From Labedella populi (lineage in GTDB: Bacteria; Actinomycetota; Actinomycetes; Actinomycetales; Microbacteriaceae), in contig NZ_RZNC01000002.1 of the NCBI RefSeq assembly GCF_004078655.1, positions 310,001 through 374,000 on the forward strand: a DNA stretch of 64,000 nucleotides, read 5' to 3'. Below the pieces are notes generated by a model. That model searched no databases. It had not been told where the DNA came from and saw only the letters and a program-made list of their open reading frames with translations. Below, in pieces: positions 51,312 through 60,353 of this stretch. Position 1 is the first letter of the stretch. Each line of letters opens with the position of its first letter. The translations under genes and the position numbers were made by a program.

Positions 51312-51770
51312 TCAGGCCTCGGGTCGCGGCCTCACCTGCGGGGTCTCATCGTTGCGCTTGCTGAGCAGATCACGGATCTCGGCGAGGAGCTCGACCTCGG
51401 TGGGAGCGAGCGGGGCCTGGTTGTCGCCCACGGGGCGGTTCTTGGCGAGAAGGTCGTCCGCTCGCTTCTTGAGGGTGTTGATCGGCAGGACGAACGCGAA
51501 GTAGACGACCGCGGCGACGATCAGGAAGTTGAGGATCGCGCCGATGATCGCTCCGACGTACATGATCGACTCTCCACCGCTCATGGTGGGGATGACGACC
51601 GGTAGAGCCTTCTCCAGGCTCTGAGCGTTGAAGATCGCCCCGATGATCGGGTTGAACAGGTTCTCGACGATGGCCGTCACGACGGCCGTGAAGGCGGCAC
51701 CGATGACGACGGCGACCGCGAGGTCGATGACGTTCCCGCGGAGGATGAACTCCTTGAAGCCCGTGATCAT
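51312..51770 (-). CDS. mscL: large-conductance mechanosensitive channel MscL
   Basis: 152-residue channel that opens under osmotic downshock. ITGFKEFILRGNVIDLAVAVVIGAAFTAVV (TM1, about 2-32) is the family signature, a second helix lies at about 78-100 (ILNFLIVAAVVYFAFVLPIN), and the cytoplasmic C-terminus continues with a 50-residue tail ending in RPRPEA, longer than in E. coli. ATG 51770 is the family start. Confidence 0.93.
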   Translation of the reverse strand: MITGFKEFILRGNVIDLAVAVVIGAAFTAVVTAIVENLFNPIIGAIFNAQSLEKALPVVIPTMSGGESIMYVGAIIGAILNFLIVAAVVYFAFVLPINTLKKRADDLLAKNRPVGDNQAPLAPTEVELLAEIRDLLSKRNDETPQVRPRPEA

Positions 51771-51819
51771 GTGTGTTCCCTCGTTCCCTGACGCGAGTGG
51801 ACTCAACGCCGGTCGGCGA

Positions 51820-52230
51820 TCAGTGTGACGTTGTACCCGAGCCGCCCCCGGAGCCGGACGGACCCGAGCCGGACGAACCGGAGCCGGACGAACCCGACGA
51901 ACCCGAGCCGGACGAACCCGAGCCGGACGAGCCGGACGAACCGGACGAACCGGACGATCCCGACGACCCGGCGGACGAATCGGAGGACGAGCTCGACCCC
52001 GAGTCGCTCCCGGAGCCGGACGAAGCCGCGGCGGCTGTGCTCGACGACGTGCCGTTGCGTGAGTCGGTGCGGTAGAAGCCGCTGCCGTTGAACGTCACGC
52101 CGATCGAGCCGTAGACCTTGCGCAGTCGACCGCCGCAGACGGGGCACTCGGTGAGGGCGTCGTCGCTGAAGGACTGGTACATGTCGAAGGCGTTTCCGCA
52201 CTCGGCGCAGCGGTAGGCGTAGGTGGGCAT
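51820..52230 (-). CDS. FmdB-family zinc ribbon protein with Ser/Gly-rich tail
   Basis: 136-residue protein with an N-terminal zinc ribbon (MPTYAYRCAECGNAF, then CPVCGG; Cys pairs near residues 8/11 and 30/33), the FmdB/regulatory-protein family. The C-terminal half (about 64-136) is almost only Ser, Gly and a few Asp, Ala and Thr, encoded by a tandem repeat of (tcc)(gg) type units. ATG 52230 is the start that gives the family N-terminus. The tail is probably disordered. Sits near MscL and the folate cyclo-ligase; function unknown. Confidence 0.85.
   Translation of the reverse strand: MPTYAYRCAECGNAFDMYQSFSDDALTECPVCGGRLRKVYGSIGVTFNGSGFYRTDSRNGTSSSTAAAASSGSGSDSGSSSSSDSSAGSSGSSGSSGSSGSSGSGSSGSGSSGSSGSGSSGSGPSGSGGGSGTTSH
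51849..52025. repeat. low-complexity tandem repeat encoding the Ser/Gly tail
   Basis: Irregular units of gaaccSgagccgga and gacgaaccgga alternate through the region. Read on the minus strand they give runs of SGS; on the plus strand they give a (PEPDEP)n frame with no other support. The length may vary between strains. Confidence 0.8.
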
Positions 52231-52333
52231 TCGTGTCTTTCGTCCGGTGGTGCTGGTACTGGTAATGGTGCTGGTGGGCATGGCTGCGGGCGTGACCACT
52301 CGAGACCGACGTCGTCGTAGTGGGCCCGGAGCG

Positions 52334-52912
52334 TCAGAAGTCGATGATGCGATCGGGTGTGACGACGCCGTTCACGGGCTGGTCGTGTCGCTCGCGCGGG
52401 ACCTCGTCGACGAACTCGGAGTCGTAGACGACCGCGTACACGGGCGGGCACTTCTCCATCGAGCCGAGGGTCTTGTCGAAGTATCCCTTGCCCCAGCCCA
52501 TCCTCATGCCGTCGCGGCCGATGGCGGCGGCGGGCACGAGGATCAGGTCGACGTCGTTGATCGCGAGTGGGCTGAGCAGCTCTCCCGACGGCTCGGGCAT
52601 CCCGAACAGGCCGACGAGCTCCTGACCGTCCTCGCCGACCGTCCAGTCGAGCAGGCCGTCCTCGCGGCTGACGGGGAAGAGGACCCGGACGCCCTGCGCC
52701 CGCGCCCACGCGAGGTAGGGGCGGGTATCGGGCTCCGACGGTGCGGAGAGGTAGCATGCGACGGATCGCGCGCTCAGCCCGAGCGTGAGGGACTGCAGGT
52801 TCTCGGTGAGCCCGGCGGACGCGTGTTCCTGCTCGGAGGATGTGAGGTTCCGGCGGCCTTCGCGCAGTTCGGCCCGGAGGGCGCGTTTGCGGTTCTCCGT
52901 GTCGGTCGTCAT
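52334..52912 (-). CDS. 5-formyltetrahydrofolate cyclo-ligase
   Basis: 192-residue enzyme that converts 5-formyl-THF to 5,10-methenyl-THF with ATP. Conserved blocks: KRALRAELREGRRNL at the N-terminus, DLILVPAAAIGRDGMRMGWGKGYFDKTL (about 126-153, the family signature GxGxGYYD-like), and VNGVVTPDRI at the end. On the minus strand TAGAAT ends six bases before the ATG, so it appears leaderless. Divergent from galU. Confidence 0.93.
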   Translation of the reverse strand: MTTDTENRKRALRAELREGRRNLTSSEQEHASAGLTENLQSLTLGLSARSVACYLSAPSEPDTRPYLAWARAQGVRVLFPVSREDGLLDWTVGEDGQELVGLFGMPEPSGELLSPLAINDVDLILVPAAAIGRDGMRMGWGKGYFDKTLGSMEKCPPVYAVVYDSEFVDEVPRERHDQPVNGVVTPDRIIDF

Positions 52913-52998
52913 GGCGACATTCTAGTTCGGGCGTCTCGTCGGCGTGTCCCTTGTGAGTTGCGTGGGGCCGACTGGCCGTTTGCGGATACGCTGGCACC

Positions 52999-53892
52999 AT
53001 GGGACAGAGAGTGCAAAAGGCCGTCATTCCTGCTGCGGGCCTGGGGACGCGGTTCCTTCCGGCGACCAAGGCGATGCCGAAGGAGATGCTGCCGGTCGTC
53101 GACAAGCCGGCCATCCAGTACGTCGTCGAGGAAGCGGTGGGCGCCGGACTCGACGACGTCCTCATGATCATCGGCCGCAACAAGAACATGATCGCGAACC
53201 ACTTCGATCGCGTCGCGGAACTCGAACACAATCTCCTCGCCAAGGGTGACGAGAAGAAGCTCGCCCGCGTGATGGAGTCGACGGACCTCGCCGACATCCA
53301 CTTCCTGCGTCAGGGAGACCCGAAGGGCCTCGGGCACGCGGTGCTCCGCGCGCGGAGCCACGTGGGCGACAACCCCTTCGCCGTCCTCCTCGGAGACGAC
53401 CTCATCGACGAGCGCGACCCGCTGCTCACGCGCATGCTCGACGAGCAGGAGAGCCGCAACGCGACCATCATCGCCCTCCTCGAGGTCGACCCGGACTCGA
53501 TCCACCTTTACGGCGCGGCCGAAGTCGAGGCGACCGACGACCCCGACGTCGTCAAGGTCAAGGGTCTCGTGGAGAAGCCGGCCAAGGAGGACGCGCCTTC
53601 GAACCTCGCGATCATCGGCCGCTACGTTCTGCGACCCGAGGTCTTCGACGTCCTCGAGGAGACCGAGCCCGGCAAGGGCAACGAGATCCAACTGACCGAC
53701 GCGCTCCAGGTGCTCGCGGCCGACGACGAGATCGCCGGCGGCGTCTACGGTGTGATCTTCCGCGGCCGTCGCTACGATACGGGCGACCGCCTCGACTACA
53801 TCAAGGCGATCGTGCAGCTCGCGCTCGACCGTGAGGACCTCGGCGCCGACCTCGGCCCGTGGCTCAAGGACTTCGCGGGCAACCTCGACTGA
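52999..53892 (+). CDS. galU: UTP-glucose-1-phosphate uridylyltransferase GalU
   Basis: 297-residue nucleotidyltransferase that makes UDP-glucose for envelope polysaccharides. N-terminal KAVIPAAGLGTRFLPATKAMPKEMLPVVDKPAIQYVVEEA is the GalU signature (residues about 7-47), with the UTP-binding Gly loop and Lys; NPFAVLLGDDLID and GRYVLRPEVFDVLEET follow. TACGCT ends six bases before the ATG (leaderless). Followed by the rimJ-like gene; the glp gene that often lies between is absent. Confidence 0.95.
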   Translation: MGQRVQKAVIPAAGLGTRFLPATKAMPKEMLPVVDKPAIQYVVEEAVGAGLDDVLMIIGRNKNMIANHFDRVAELEHNLLAKGDEKKLARVMESTDLADIHFLRQGDPKGLGHAVLRARSHVGDNPFAVLLGDDLIDERDPLLTRMLDEQESRNATIIALLEVDPDSIHLYGAAEVEATDDPDVVKVKGLVEKPAKEDAPSNLAIIGRYVLRPEVFDVLEETEPGKGNEIQLTDALQVLAADDEIAGGVYGVIFRGRRYDTGDRLDYIKAIVQLALDREDLGADLGPWLKDFAGNLD

Positions 53893-53922
53893 TCACCGGC
53901 TCGGCCCGGCGGAAGGACTGCC

Positions 53923-54585
53923 ATGGCGGCGCCGCTTCCCGTCCTGCGTGATGGGGACATCTCGATGCGCTCCATCCGATTGCGCGACGCGAAGGCCGTC
54001 GAGCGCGAACTGATGGAGAACCGTCCCTGGCTGCGGAAGTGGGAGGCGACGAATCCCTACGCGCCGCTCGGGCCGTGGGACATGCGGGGGAGCATCCGCT
54101 CCCTGCTGTCTCAGGCCCGACAGGGAACGGGGCTCCCGTTCGTCATGGAGTACCGCGGCGAGATCGCGGGGCAACTCAACGTCTCGGGGATCGTCTACGG
54201 CTCGGTCTCGAGCGCGACGCTCGGCTATTGGGTCGCGGAGCGATTCGCGGGCCACGGCATCACACCGACGAGCGTGGCGCTCGCGACCGATCACGTGTTC
54301 TTCACGATGGGGCTCCACCGCATGGAGATCTGCATCCGGCCCGAGAACGCGGCGAGCCTGCGTGTCGTCGAGAAGCTCGGCTTCCGCTACGAGGGGCTGC
54401 GTCGCCGTTTCATTCACATCAACGGCTCGTGGGCAGACCACTTCAGCTTCGCCCTCGTGCGGGAAGAGGTGCCCGGGGGAGTGCTCGCGCGGTGGAAGGA
54501 CGGCCGCGTCCCTCGCGGCGCCACCGTGATCCCCGAGGCCGATCGTGCAGCCGCCGAGAGCCCTCTCGTCACTCCCGAGGGCTGA
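53923..54585 (+). CDS. GNAT acetyltransferase (RimJ-like)
   Basis: 220-residue GNAT-fold N-acetyltransferase of the RimJ/RimL type. LGYWVAERFAGHGITPTSVALATDHVFFTMGLHRMEICIRPENAASLRVVEKLGFRYEG (about 104-163) carries the acetyl-CoA loop and the usual C-terminal block. ATG 53923 lies after a ggcggaagg site. It sits between galU and sepX, a conserved actinobacterial order. Confidence 0.87.
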   Translation: MAAPLPVLRDGDISMRSIRLRDAKAVERELMENRPWLRKWEATNPYAPLGPWDMRGSIRSLLSQARQGTGLPFVMEYRGEIAGQLNVSGIVYGSVSSATLGYWVAERFAGHGITPTSVALATDHVFFTMGLHRMEICIRPENAASLRVVEKLGFRYEGLRRRFIHINGSWADHFSFALVREEVPGGVLARWKDGRVPRGATVIPEADRAAAESPLVTPEG

Positions 54586-54657
54586 TCGGCCGGATCCGCC
54601 GCAACACACCCATCACATCGTCAGGCTTCGGGAACCTTCAACCCTTACCTTAGGGAC

Positions 54658-55605
54658 ATGGCCGGTGGTGGAATTCTGAGTGGTGGTGTGGTGTTCGCGA
54701 TCGCCGCTGCGCTCTGGATCCTCTATCTGATCCCGACGTGGCGTCGCCGGAGCGAATTCATCGCGACCGAACGCAATGCCGTCCGTCTCCAGCAGACCCT
54801 GCGCATCCTCGCCGAGACGGCGCAGGTGCCCGACGAGATCCGTATCGAGGCGAACGCCCGCGGCGTGGCCGAGCAGCAGCGCGTCCTCAAGAGGCACCGT
54901 GCCGAGCAGGCCGCCGTCGCGAAGGCGGAGGCCGAGGCGCTCGCTCGCAAGCTCAAGACCGAGTCGCGCGTCCGGTCCGCGGAGGCAACCGCCGCGCTGC
55001 TCGCGCGGTCGCGCCGACGCGCCCGGCTCACGACGACCCTCGTCCTCCTCGTGTCGCTCGCCGTCACAGCGGTGGGCGGCGTCCTGTTTGCGGCCATCGG
55101 CTCGTGGCCGGTGCTCGCTGTGGGTGGATCCACCGCGATCGCGTGTGTCGCGCTGCTCGTCCGGATGGCTCGCGTCACGACGCGAGCCGCTCGCCCGGCT
55201 GCGGCCGTTCCGGCGACGACGGCGGTGCACACGACGGCCGAGCTCGTCGAGTACGAGGCCGAGCTCTTCCCCGAGTCGACGTGGACGCCGGTCGCGCTTC
55301 CGAAGCCCCTCCATCTCTCCCAGGGATCGACCGCCGCGAGCGTCATCGCGGAGGCCGACGCCCACGAGCGGCTCCGTGCCGCAGCCCTCGTCGAGGCGAT
55401 GGCGCAGCGCGCCGCCGAGCTCGCCCCGCCCGTGACGCGCTTTCCCGTCCGTGAGGCTCCCGCCCCGGAGTCGCGCCCGGCTGTCGCGTCGACGCCCATC
55501 GAGGAGGCGCCAGTGGTCGACTCGCGCTTCGCTCGGATGGGTGTCGTCGACGAGTCCGAGATCTCGGCCGCCGACCTCCTCGGCCGTCGTCGTCTCGTCG
55601 GCTGA
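54658..55605 (+). CDS. sepX: SepX/GlpR-type divisome membrane protein
   Basis: 315-residue membrane protein: one N-terminal helix (about 7-24) ending in YLIPTWRRRSEF, an amphipathic, Ala/Glu/Arg-rich segment (about 35-115), two further helices (about 122-142 and 148-165), then an acidic, Pro-rich C-terminus. The N-terminus and its place after galU and rimJ match SepX/GlpR, a membrane protein that interacts with Glp and the actinobacterial divisome. Start by leaderless geometry (TACCTT six bases before ATG). The identification rests on N-terminal similarity and synteny, recalled rather than computed. Confidence 0.75.
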   Translation: MAGGGILSGGVVFAIAAALWILYLIPTWRRRSEFIATERNAVRLQQTLRILAETAQVPDEIRIEANARGVAEQQRVLKRHRAEQAAVAKAEAEALARKLKTESRVRSAEATAALLARSRRRARLTTTLVLLVSLAVTAVGGVLFAAIGSWPVLAVGGSTAIACVALLVRMARVTTRAARPAAAVPATTAVHTTAELVEYEAELFPESTWTPVALPKPLHLSQGSTAASVIAEADAHERLRAAALVEAMAQRAAELAPPVTRFPVREAPAPESRPAVASTPIEEAPVVDSRFARMGVVDESEISAADLLGRRRLVG

Positions 55606-55708
55606 GCGGCCGTCCACCGCGTCGGTCGGTGCGACTCGGGCGAGCCCGGCGGGAGCCGTCGGGCGGTCCGAGCGGCCGTTCCGATCGTGATAGTGTCTTA
55701 AGGCACTC

Positions 55709-55781
55709 GGGCCTATGGCGCAGTTGGTAGCGCGCTTCGTTCGCAATGAAGAGGTCGGGGGTTCGAATCCCCCTAGGTCCA
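55709..55781 (+). tRNA. tRNA-Ala (anticodon CGC)
   Basis: 73-nt cloverleaf: acceptor gggccta/taggtcc with G3-U70, the alanine identity pair; anticodon stem cttcg/tgaag around loop ttcgcaa with anticodon CGC at 55742-55744; T-arm cgggggttcgaatccccc. Discriminator A. No encoded CCA follows. Confidence 0.93.
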
Positions 55782-55787
55782 CCGAGA

Positions 55788-55825
55788 ATCCCGTTCACGC
55801 AGCGCGTGGGCGGGATGTTGTGTTT
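55788..55825 (+). terminator. hairpin after tRNA-Ala
   Basis: ATCCCG (55788-55793) pairs with CGGGAT (55811-55816) and inner CACGC with GCGTG, with small internal loops; a gttgtgttt stretch follows. A likely factor-independent-type terminator for the tRNA, with a weak U-tract. Confidence 0.65.
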
Positions 55826-55996
55826 CCAGGCCGAATTACTCCTCGGGTCCCTCGTCGTCCCGACCTCCGGCCGGTCAGCGCGGCACGCCGCGATCCGAGC
55901 CCCGCGGAGCGATCCGACGGTCGTCGTGGTGCCTGGCGCGGCACTCCTCGCTAGCCCGTTCACCGGCCGTTCGCCTCCGTCGCTCACAGTGGGAAG

Positions 55997-58030
55997 GTGA
56001 CGACCGTCGAGGACCGGCTGAACACGCGCGCGCCGGCCGAGCGCGCGCCGCGTCGACCGTTCCGTGCGGACATCCAGGGGCTCCGGGCCATCGCCGTCGG
56101 ACTCGTGGTGCTCGATCACGCCGGGGTTCCGCTCCTCGGCGGCGGTTACGTCGGCGTCGACGTCTTCTTCGTCATCTCGGGGTTCCTCATCACAGGTCAC
56201 CTGCTCGAGGGCCTGCACAGGACGGGACGCATCGATCTCGCCCGCTTCTATGCCGCACGCGCCCGCCGCATCCTGCCCGCGGCCCTCGTGACGATCGTCC
56301 TCACCACGATCGCGAGCTTCCTCGTCGTGTCGCCGCTGCGGGTCGTCGACATCGTGCACGACGCCCTCGCGTCGGCCCTGTACGTCCCGAATATCGTCTT
56401 CGCCGTGCGGGAGACCGACTACCTCGCGGGCACGGCGCCGTCGCCGTTCCAGCACTTCTGGTCGCTCGGTGTCGAGGAGCAGTTCTACATCGTGTGGCCC
56501 GTCCTGCTCCTCGTCGCGTACCTGGTCGGTCGGCGGTCCCGCTCGGTGCTCCTCGCGGCCATCGCCGTCGTCACCGTCGCCTCGTTCGCCGCAAGCGTGC
56601 TCACGACGCCCGTGTCCGAGTTCCTCGCGTTCTTCTCGCCGCACACACGGGCGTGGGAGTTCGGCGTCGGCGCGCTCCTCGCGGGGTGCGGTGCCGCTCT
56701 CGCGCGTGTCCCCGGGGTGGTCGCCGGCGTGCTCGGCTGGGCCGGGCTCCTCACGATCCTCCTGGCGGGCGCGTTCTACTCGGCGGACATCGCCTACCCG
56801 GGGGTCGCCGCACTGGTGCCGGTCGGGGGAGCGGCGCTCGTCGTCGCCTTCGGGGCGCGAGGGGAAGTCGGTCGAGCGCTCTCCGCGCGGCCGCTGCAGG
56901 TCGTCGGCGCGATCTCGTACTCGCTCTACCTCGTGCACTGGCCGATGCTCGTCCTGACGCACGAGCACCTCGGCATCGACTCGCCGCTCGCTCTTCCCGT
57001 GGGTCTCGTGATTGCGGCGGCCGCCGTTCCTGTCGCGTGGGTGCTCTACACGGTCGTCGAAACGCCGATACGCAGTTGGCGCGGGCCGTCTCGTCGCGTC
57101 CTCGTCGCCTCCACGGCCGCGACCCTCGTGGTCGTGACGGGGCTCGTCGCCGGGAGCGCGGCAGCGTCGGTGCTGCCGCTCACCTCCTCGCGCACGGAAC
57201 CCGAGCGCTCCGCGGGTGAGCTCCCCACCGGGACGCCGTTCGTTCCCGCCAACCTCTCGCCGACCCTCGACCGGGCGATAGCCGACACCGGGGAGATCTA
57301 CACGAACGGATGTCAGCAGAACCTGCGTGAGTCGACCGTGCTGACGTGTTCCTTCGGGGCGCTCGACTCCCCGCGCACGATGGCCCTCTTCGGCGACTCC
57401 CACGCCGGGCGGTGGTTCCCCGCCCTCGAACGGGCCGCGACGGCGCTCGGCTACCGCCTCGACACCTACACGAAGTCGGGGTGCCGGTCCGAGGAGACCG
57501 CCGCGGCGTGGGAGTCGTCGAAGAACGACTCCTGCTCGGCGTGGCGGGAGGCCGCGGTCGCGCGCATCACGGCCGACGCACCCGACGTCGTCGTGCTCGC
57601 GAACCACCTCGGCCCGACGCCGGGCAAGGACCCGTCGGTCCAGAGCGCCGACTGGGTGGACGGGCTCTCGCAGCTGTACGACCGGTTGCCCGCCTCGAGC
57701 CGCGTCATCACCCTCGCGGACTCACCCGAGTTCGCGGCTTCACCCGTGCTGTGCCTCTCGTCGCACCTCGACGCCGCCGACGTGTGCGCGGTCGAGCGCT
57801 CCGACGCGCTCAACCCCGCGATCCGGGAGGCGCAACGGACGGTGGCCGCCGACCGCGGCGGAGCCGTGGTCGACCTGACGGACTACCTGTGCAACACGTC
57901 GACGTGTCCAGCCGTCATCGGATCGACTCTCGTCTACTCCGACGAGCACCACCTCACGGCGACGTTCTCGCAGACCCTCGCGGGCGCGCTCTCCGCGCGA
58001 CTCGCTCCCCACCTCGAGGACGTCGGGTGA
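55997..58030 (+). CDS. acyltransferase 3/OafA-type O-acyltransferase with SGNH domain
   Basis: 677-residue membrane protein. N-terminal acyltransferase-3 domain (about 20-370) with ten hydrophobic helices; the catalytic-type DHAGVPLLGGGYVGVDVFFVISGFLI (about 37-62) and RFYAARARRILPAAL are typical of OafA/YrhL. The C-terminal SGNH hydrolase domain (about 400-677) has block I GDSHAGRW (Ser468) and a late SDEHHLT block with the Asp-His pair. Probably O-acetylates a cell-envelope glycan or lipid. GTG 55997 begins about 215 bp after the tRNA. Its stop overlaps the next gene. Confidence 0.9.
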   Translation: MTTVEDRLNTRAPAERAPRRPFRADIQGLRAIAVGLVVLDHAGVPLLGGGYVGVDVFFVISGFLITGHLLEGLHRTGRIDLARFYAARARRILPAALVTIVLTTIASFLVVSPLRVVDIVHDALASALYVPNIVFAVRETDYLAGTAPSPFQHFWSLGVEEQFYIVWPVLLLVAYLVGRRSRSVLLAAIAVVTVASFAASVLTTPVSEFLAFFSPHTRAWEFGVGALLAGCGAALARVPGVVAGVLGWAGLLTILLAGAFYSADIAYPGVAALVPVGGAALVVAFGARGEVGRALSARPLQVVGAISYSLYLVHWPMLVLTHEHLGIDSPLALPVGLVIAAAAVPVAWVLYTVVETPIRSWRGPSRRVLVASTAATLVVVTGLVAGSAAASVLPLTSSRTEPERSAGELPTGTPFVPANLSPTLDRAIADTGEIYTNGCQQNLRESTVLTCSFGALDSPRTMALFGDSHAGRWFPALERAATALGYRLDTYTKSGCRSEETAAAWESSKNDSCSAWREAAVARITADAPDVVVLANHLGPTPGKDPSVQSADWVDGLSQLYDRLPASSRVITLADSPEFAASPVLCLSSHLDAADVCAVERSDALNPAIREAQRTVAADRGGAVVDLTDYLCNTSTCPAVIGSTLVYSDEHHLTATFSQTLAGALSARLAPHLEDVG

Positions 58031-58950
58031 GGACCCGCCGGGCCGCGGTCGACGGGAGCGTCGGCCGCCGAGTCGCGGCCGGCGCCGCCGTCTGCTTCGC
58101 GGCGCTCACGGGCTGCGCCGCGGACCCGTCGGTCGCCGGGATCGTGCCGCCGTCGTCCGACTACGCCGGCGTGACGTTCGTCGACGACCTGGACTTCGGA
58201 GCTCCGCAGGGAGTCCGACTCGACGTCTGCCTGCCCGACGACGTCGAGGCGGACGCGCCCGCCGTCGTGTCCGTCCACGGCGGTGGGTGGCGCCAGGGCG
58301 ACAAGGCGCAGCGGCCGTGGCGCGACACGTGCGCGTGGCTCGCGAGTGAGGGCTTCGTGGTCTTCCAACCGAACTACCGCCTCGCTCCCGACCACCCGTA
58401 CCCCGCGGCGATCGAGGACGTGTCGCGAGCCGTTCACTGGGCGCGGCAGACCGCGCAGGTCGAGCGATTCGGACACGATCCCGCACGGCTCGGCGCGTTC
58501 GGCGATTCCGCCGGAGGCAACCTCGTCTCCCTGCTCGGGACCCGCGGTGAGGGACCACGCACGGTGGGGTCCCGCGTCGACGCGGTCGTCGAGTTGAGCG
58601 CACCGATCGACCTGACCCTGGCGGGCACGGCGCTCGGCGGGCTGGGCAGCGACTTCCAGCGCGTGCAGCTCGACTACCTCGGGTGCGCCACCTACGACGA
58701 CTGCGGGATCGCCGCTGACGCCTCACCCGTCACGAGCGTCGATGCGAGCGATGCGCCGTTCTTCGTGGCCCACTCGACGGACGAGTTCATCCCCGTCGAG
58801 CAGGCCGAGGCCTTCGTGGCCCGCCTGGAGAAGGCCGGGATCGAGGTCGAGTTCGTGCCGGTCGCGGGATCGGGGCACGCGCTCGCGATCCTCGACGACG
58901 ACTTGCGGGAGCGGATCGCGACCTGGCTCCACGAGCAGCTCGACGCGTGA
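58027..58950 (+). CDS. alpha/beta-hydrolase lipoprotein (BD-FAE/esterase type)
   Basis: 307-residue exported esterase-like lipoprotein. A signal peptide with lipobox ALTGC (Cys about 31) precedes an alpha/beta-hydrolase core: oxyanion HGGGWRQGD (about 80), nucleophile GDSAGGN (about 158-164, Ser), a later Asp in SVDASDAPFFVAHSTDE region and a His in GSGHALAIL near the end. GTG start overlaps the acyltransferase stop in GTGA. The pair may trim and add acyl groups on the same envelope substrate. Substrate unknown. Confidence 0.82.
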   Translation: MRTRRAAVDGSVGRRVAAGAAVCFAALTGCAADPSVAGIVPPSSDYAGVTFVDDLDFGAPQGVRLDVCLPDDVEADAPAVVSVHGGGWRQGDKAQRPWRDTCAWLASEGFVVFQPNYRLAPDHPYPAAIEDVSRAVHWARQTAQVERFGHDPARLGAFGDSAGGNLVSLLGTRGEGPRTVGSRVDAVVELSAPIDLTLAGTALGGLGSDFQRVQLDYLGCATYDDCGIAADASPVTSVDASDAPFFVAHSTDEFIPVEQAEAFVARLEKAGIEVEFVPVAGSGHALAILDDDLRERIATWLHEQLDA

Positions 58951-59012
58951 GCGGGGACAGAGGGTCCGCGGTCAAGCGTCCGGCCGGTCACGCCGTCGGC
59001 CGGATCAGGTGA

Positions 59013-60272
59013 TCAGGCGGTGGTGCGGATCATGCGCGGACCCGCCCAGGCGATGAGTGCGAGGACGAGAACCACGAAACCTCCGAAGACCGGGACGAGC
59101 GGGAGGACGAGGAGCGCCGCGCCGACGAGCAGCGGCGGGATCGTCATGCCGGCGAAGGCCAGGAGGAAGATACCCGAGGTGACCTCGCCGCGGTTGCCGT
59201 CGACTGCGAGGGTCCCCGCGGTCGCGAGCGCCCCACGGAAGACGAGTCCGACGCCCGCTCCGGCGACGACCCCGCCGATCACGAAGGACGCGGCGGACAC
59301 GAACACGTCGGCCGCGCCGAGGACGAGGAGTCCCATGACCATCGCGGACACCCCGAGGACGAGTTGCGGGCGCGCGGCCATCCGGGCGAAGACGAGTTGC
59401 GACGCGGCCGCCGCTCCGAACACCGAGAAGGCGACGACGCCCGCGAGCAGGTGGTCGGGCTCGTGCAGCATCCGGGCGAGGAACGTCGGGGCGATGGAGC
59501 CGAACAGCCCTGTGATCGCGAACGCCGCGAACGCCCCGATCCCGGCGGCCCAGTAGGTCGAGCGGCTCTCCGCGGGGACGCGCACCTTCTGGGGGCGGTA
59601 CGCGGATGGAGCTGCGGGCTTCGCGACGGTCTCCGGCACGAAGGCATAGGCGAAGCCGATCGCGACGAGGGCGGCGAGGAAGACGACGAAGGGCGTGACG
59701 AGCGGGGCGTCCGCCCACTCGGCGAAAGCGCCACCGACGAGGGGGCCGATGGCGAGACCGCCCATGTTCGCGACGCCGGCGATCGTGGCGGCGAAGCCGA
59801 CCGTCGCGGCGGGGTGGGTGATGCGGCGGAGGTCGGCGAGGTGCGCGGTCGCGGCGGCCGTCAGCATGCCGATACCGAACCCGGCGACGAGGCGCGCGAC
59901 GATGAGGCCGGGTGTCGTCGACCACACGAGGAAAAGGACGGCCGAGACGGTCTCGAGCACGACGGCGGAGAGGATCATGCGGCGGCGGCCGACGCGGTCG
60001 CTGATGTGGCCGACGAGGTACAGCGCGATCATCACGCCGATCGAGTAGGCGGCGAAGACCACCGTGACGACGACCGTCGGGAAGTGATCACGAGCGGCAT
60101 AGAGAGCGTAGAGCGGCGTCGGAACCGTGTTGAAGGCCATCATGACGAGGAAGGCGACGGCGGTGATCCAGAAGCCCGCGCGGTGGGGGACGCGGGGAAC
60201 TCGGGGGAGCGCGGCGCGTCGGGTCCCGGTAGGACCGTGTGGGGCGACGGACGGAGAGGCGGTGGTGGTCAT
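59013..60272 (-). CDS. MFS transporter
   Basis: 419-residue major facilitator with 12 hydrophobic helices. Motif A-like GHISDRVGRRRM (loop 2-3, about 80-91) and a second half after the central loop are clear; the subfamily resembles drug/DHA1 exporters. On the minus strand CATGAT ends six bases before the ATG (leaderless). Divergent from the LysR regulator, which probably controls it. Substrate unknown. Confidence 0.88.
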   Translation of the reverse strand: MTTTASPSVAPHGPTGTRRAALPRVPRVPHRAGFWITAVAFLVMMAFNTVPTPLYALYAARDHFPTVVVTVVFAAYSIGVMIALYLVGHISDRVGRRRMILSAVVLETVSAVLFLVWSTTPGLIVARLVAGFGIGMLTAAATAHLADLRRITHPAATVGFAATIAGVANMGGLAIGPLVGGAFAEWADAPLVTPFVVFLAALVAIGFAYAFVPETVAKPAAPSAYRPQKVRVPAESRSTYWAAGIGAFAAFAITGLFGSIAPTFLARMLHEPDHLLAGVVAFSVFGAAAASQLVFARMAARPQLVLGVSAMVMGLLVLGAADVFVSAASFVIGGVVAGAGVGLVFRGALATAGTLAVDGNRGEVTSGIFLLAFAGMTIPPLLVGAALLVLPLVPVFGGFVVLVLALIAWAGPRMIRTTA

Positions 60273-60317
60273 GCGTCGATCATGCTCTCGCCGATTCATC
60301 GATGGAAGCGCATGTTC

Positions 60318-60334
60318 TCGATCATGACGATCGA
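60318..60334. promoter_or_regulatory. inverted repeat between MFS and LysR genes
   Basis: TCGATC and GATCGA form perfect 6-bp arms around a 5-base spacer in the 81-bp divergent gap; T-N11-A spacing, the LysR core, also fits here. The LysR -10 TATGAT (60342-60347) follows, six bases before its ATG. Likely the LysR binding site. Confidence 0.5.
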
Positions 60335-60353
60335 GGCGGTCTATGATCGCGTC

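Noticed and set aside
51773-52075. PEPDEP-type repeat protein on the plus strand
   Set aside because: It is the complement of the Ser/Gly tail of the FmdB-type protein; no signal peptide, start context or homologous domain.
55709-55781. Integration site or prophage remnant at the tRNA gene
   Set aside because: No integrase, direct repeat of the tRNA 3' end or foreign composition nearby.
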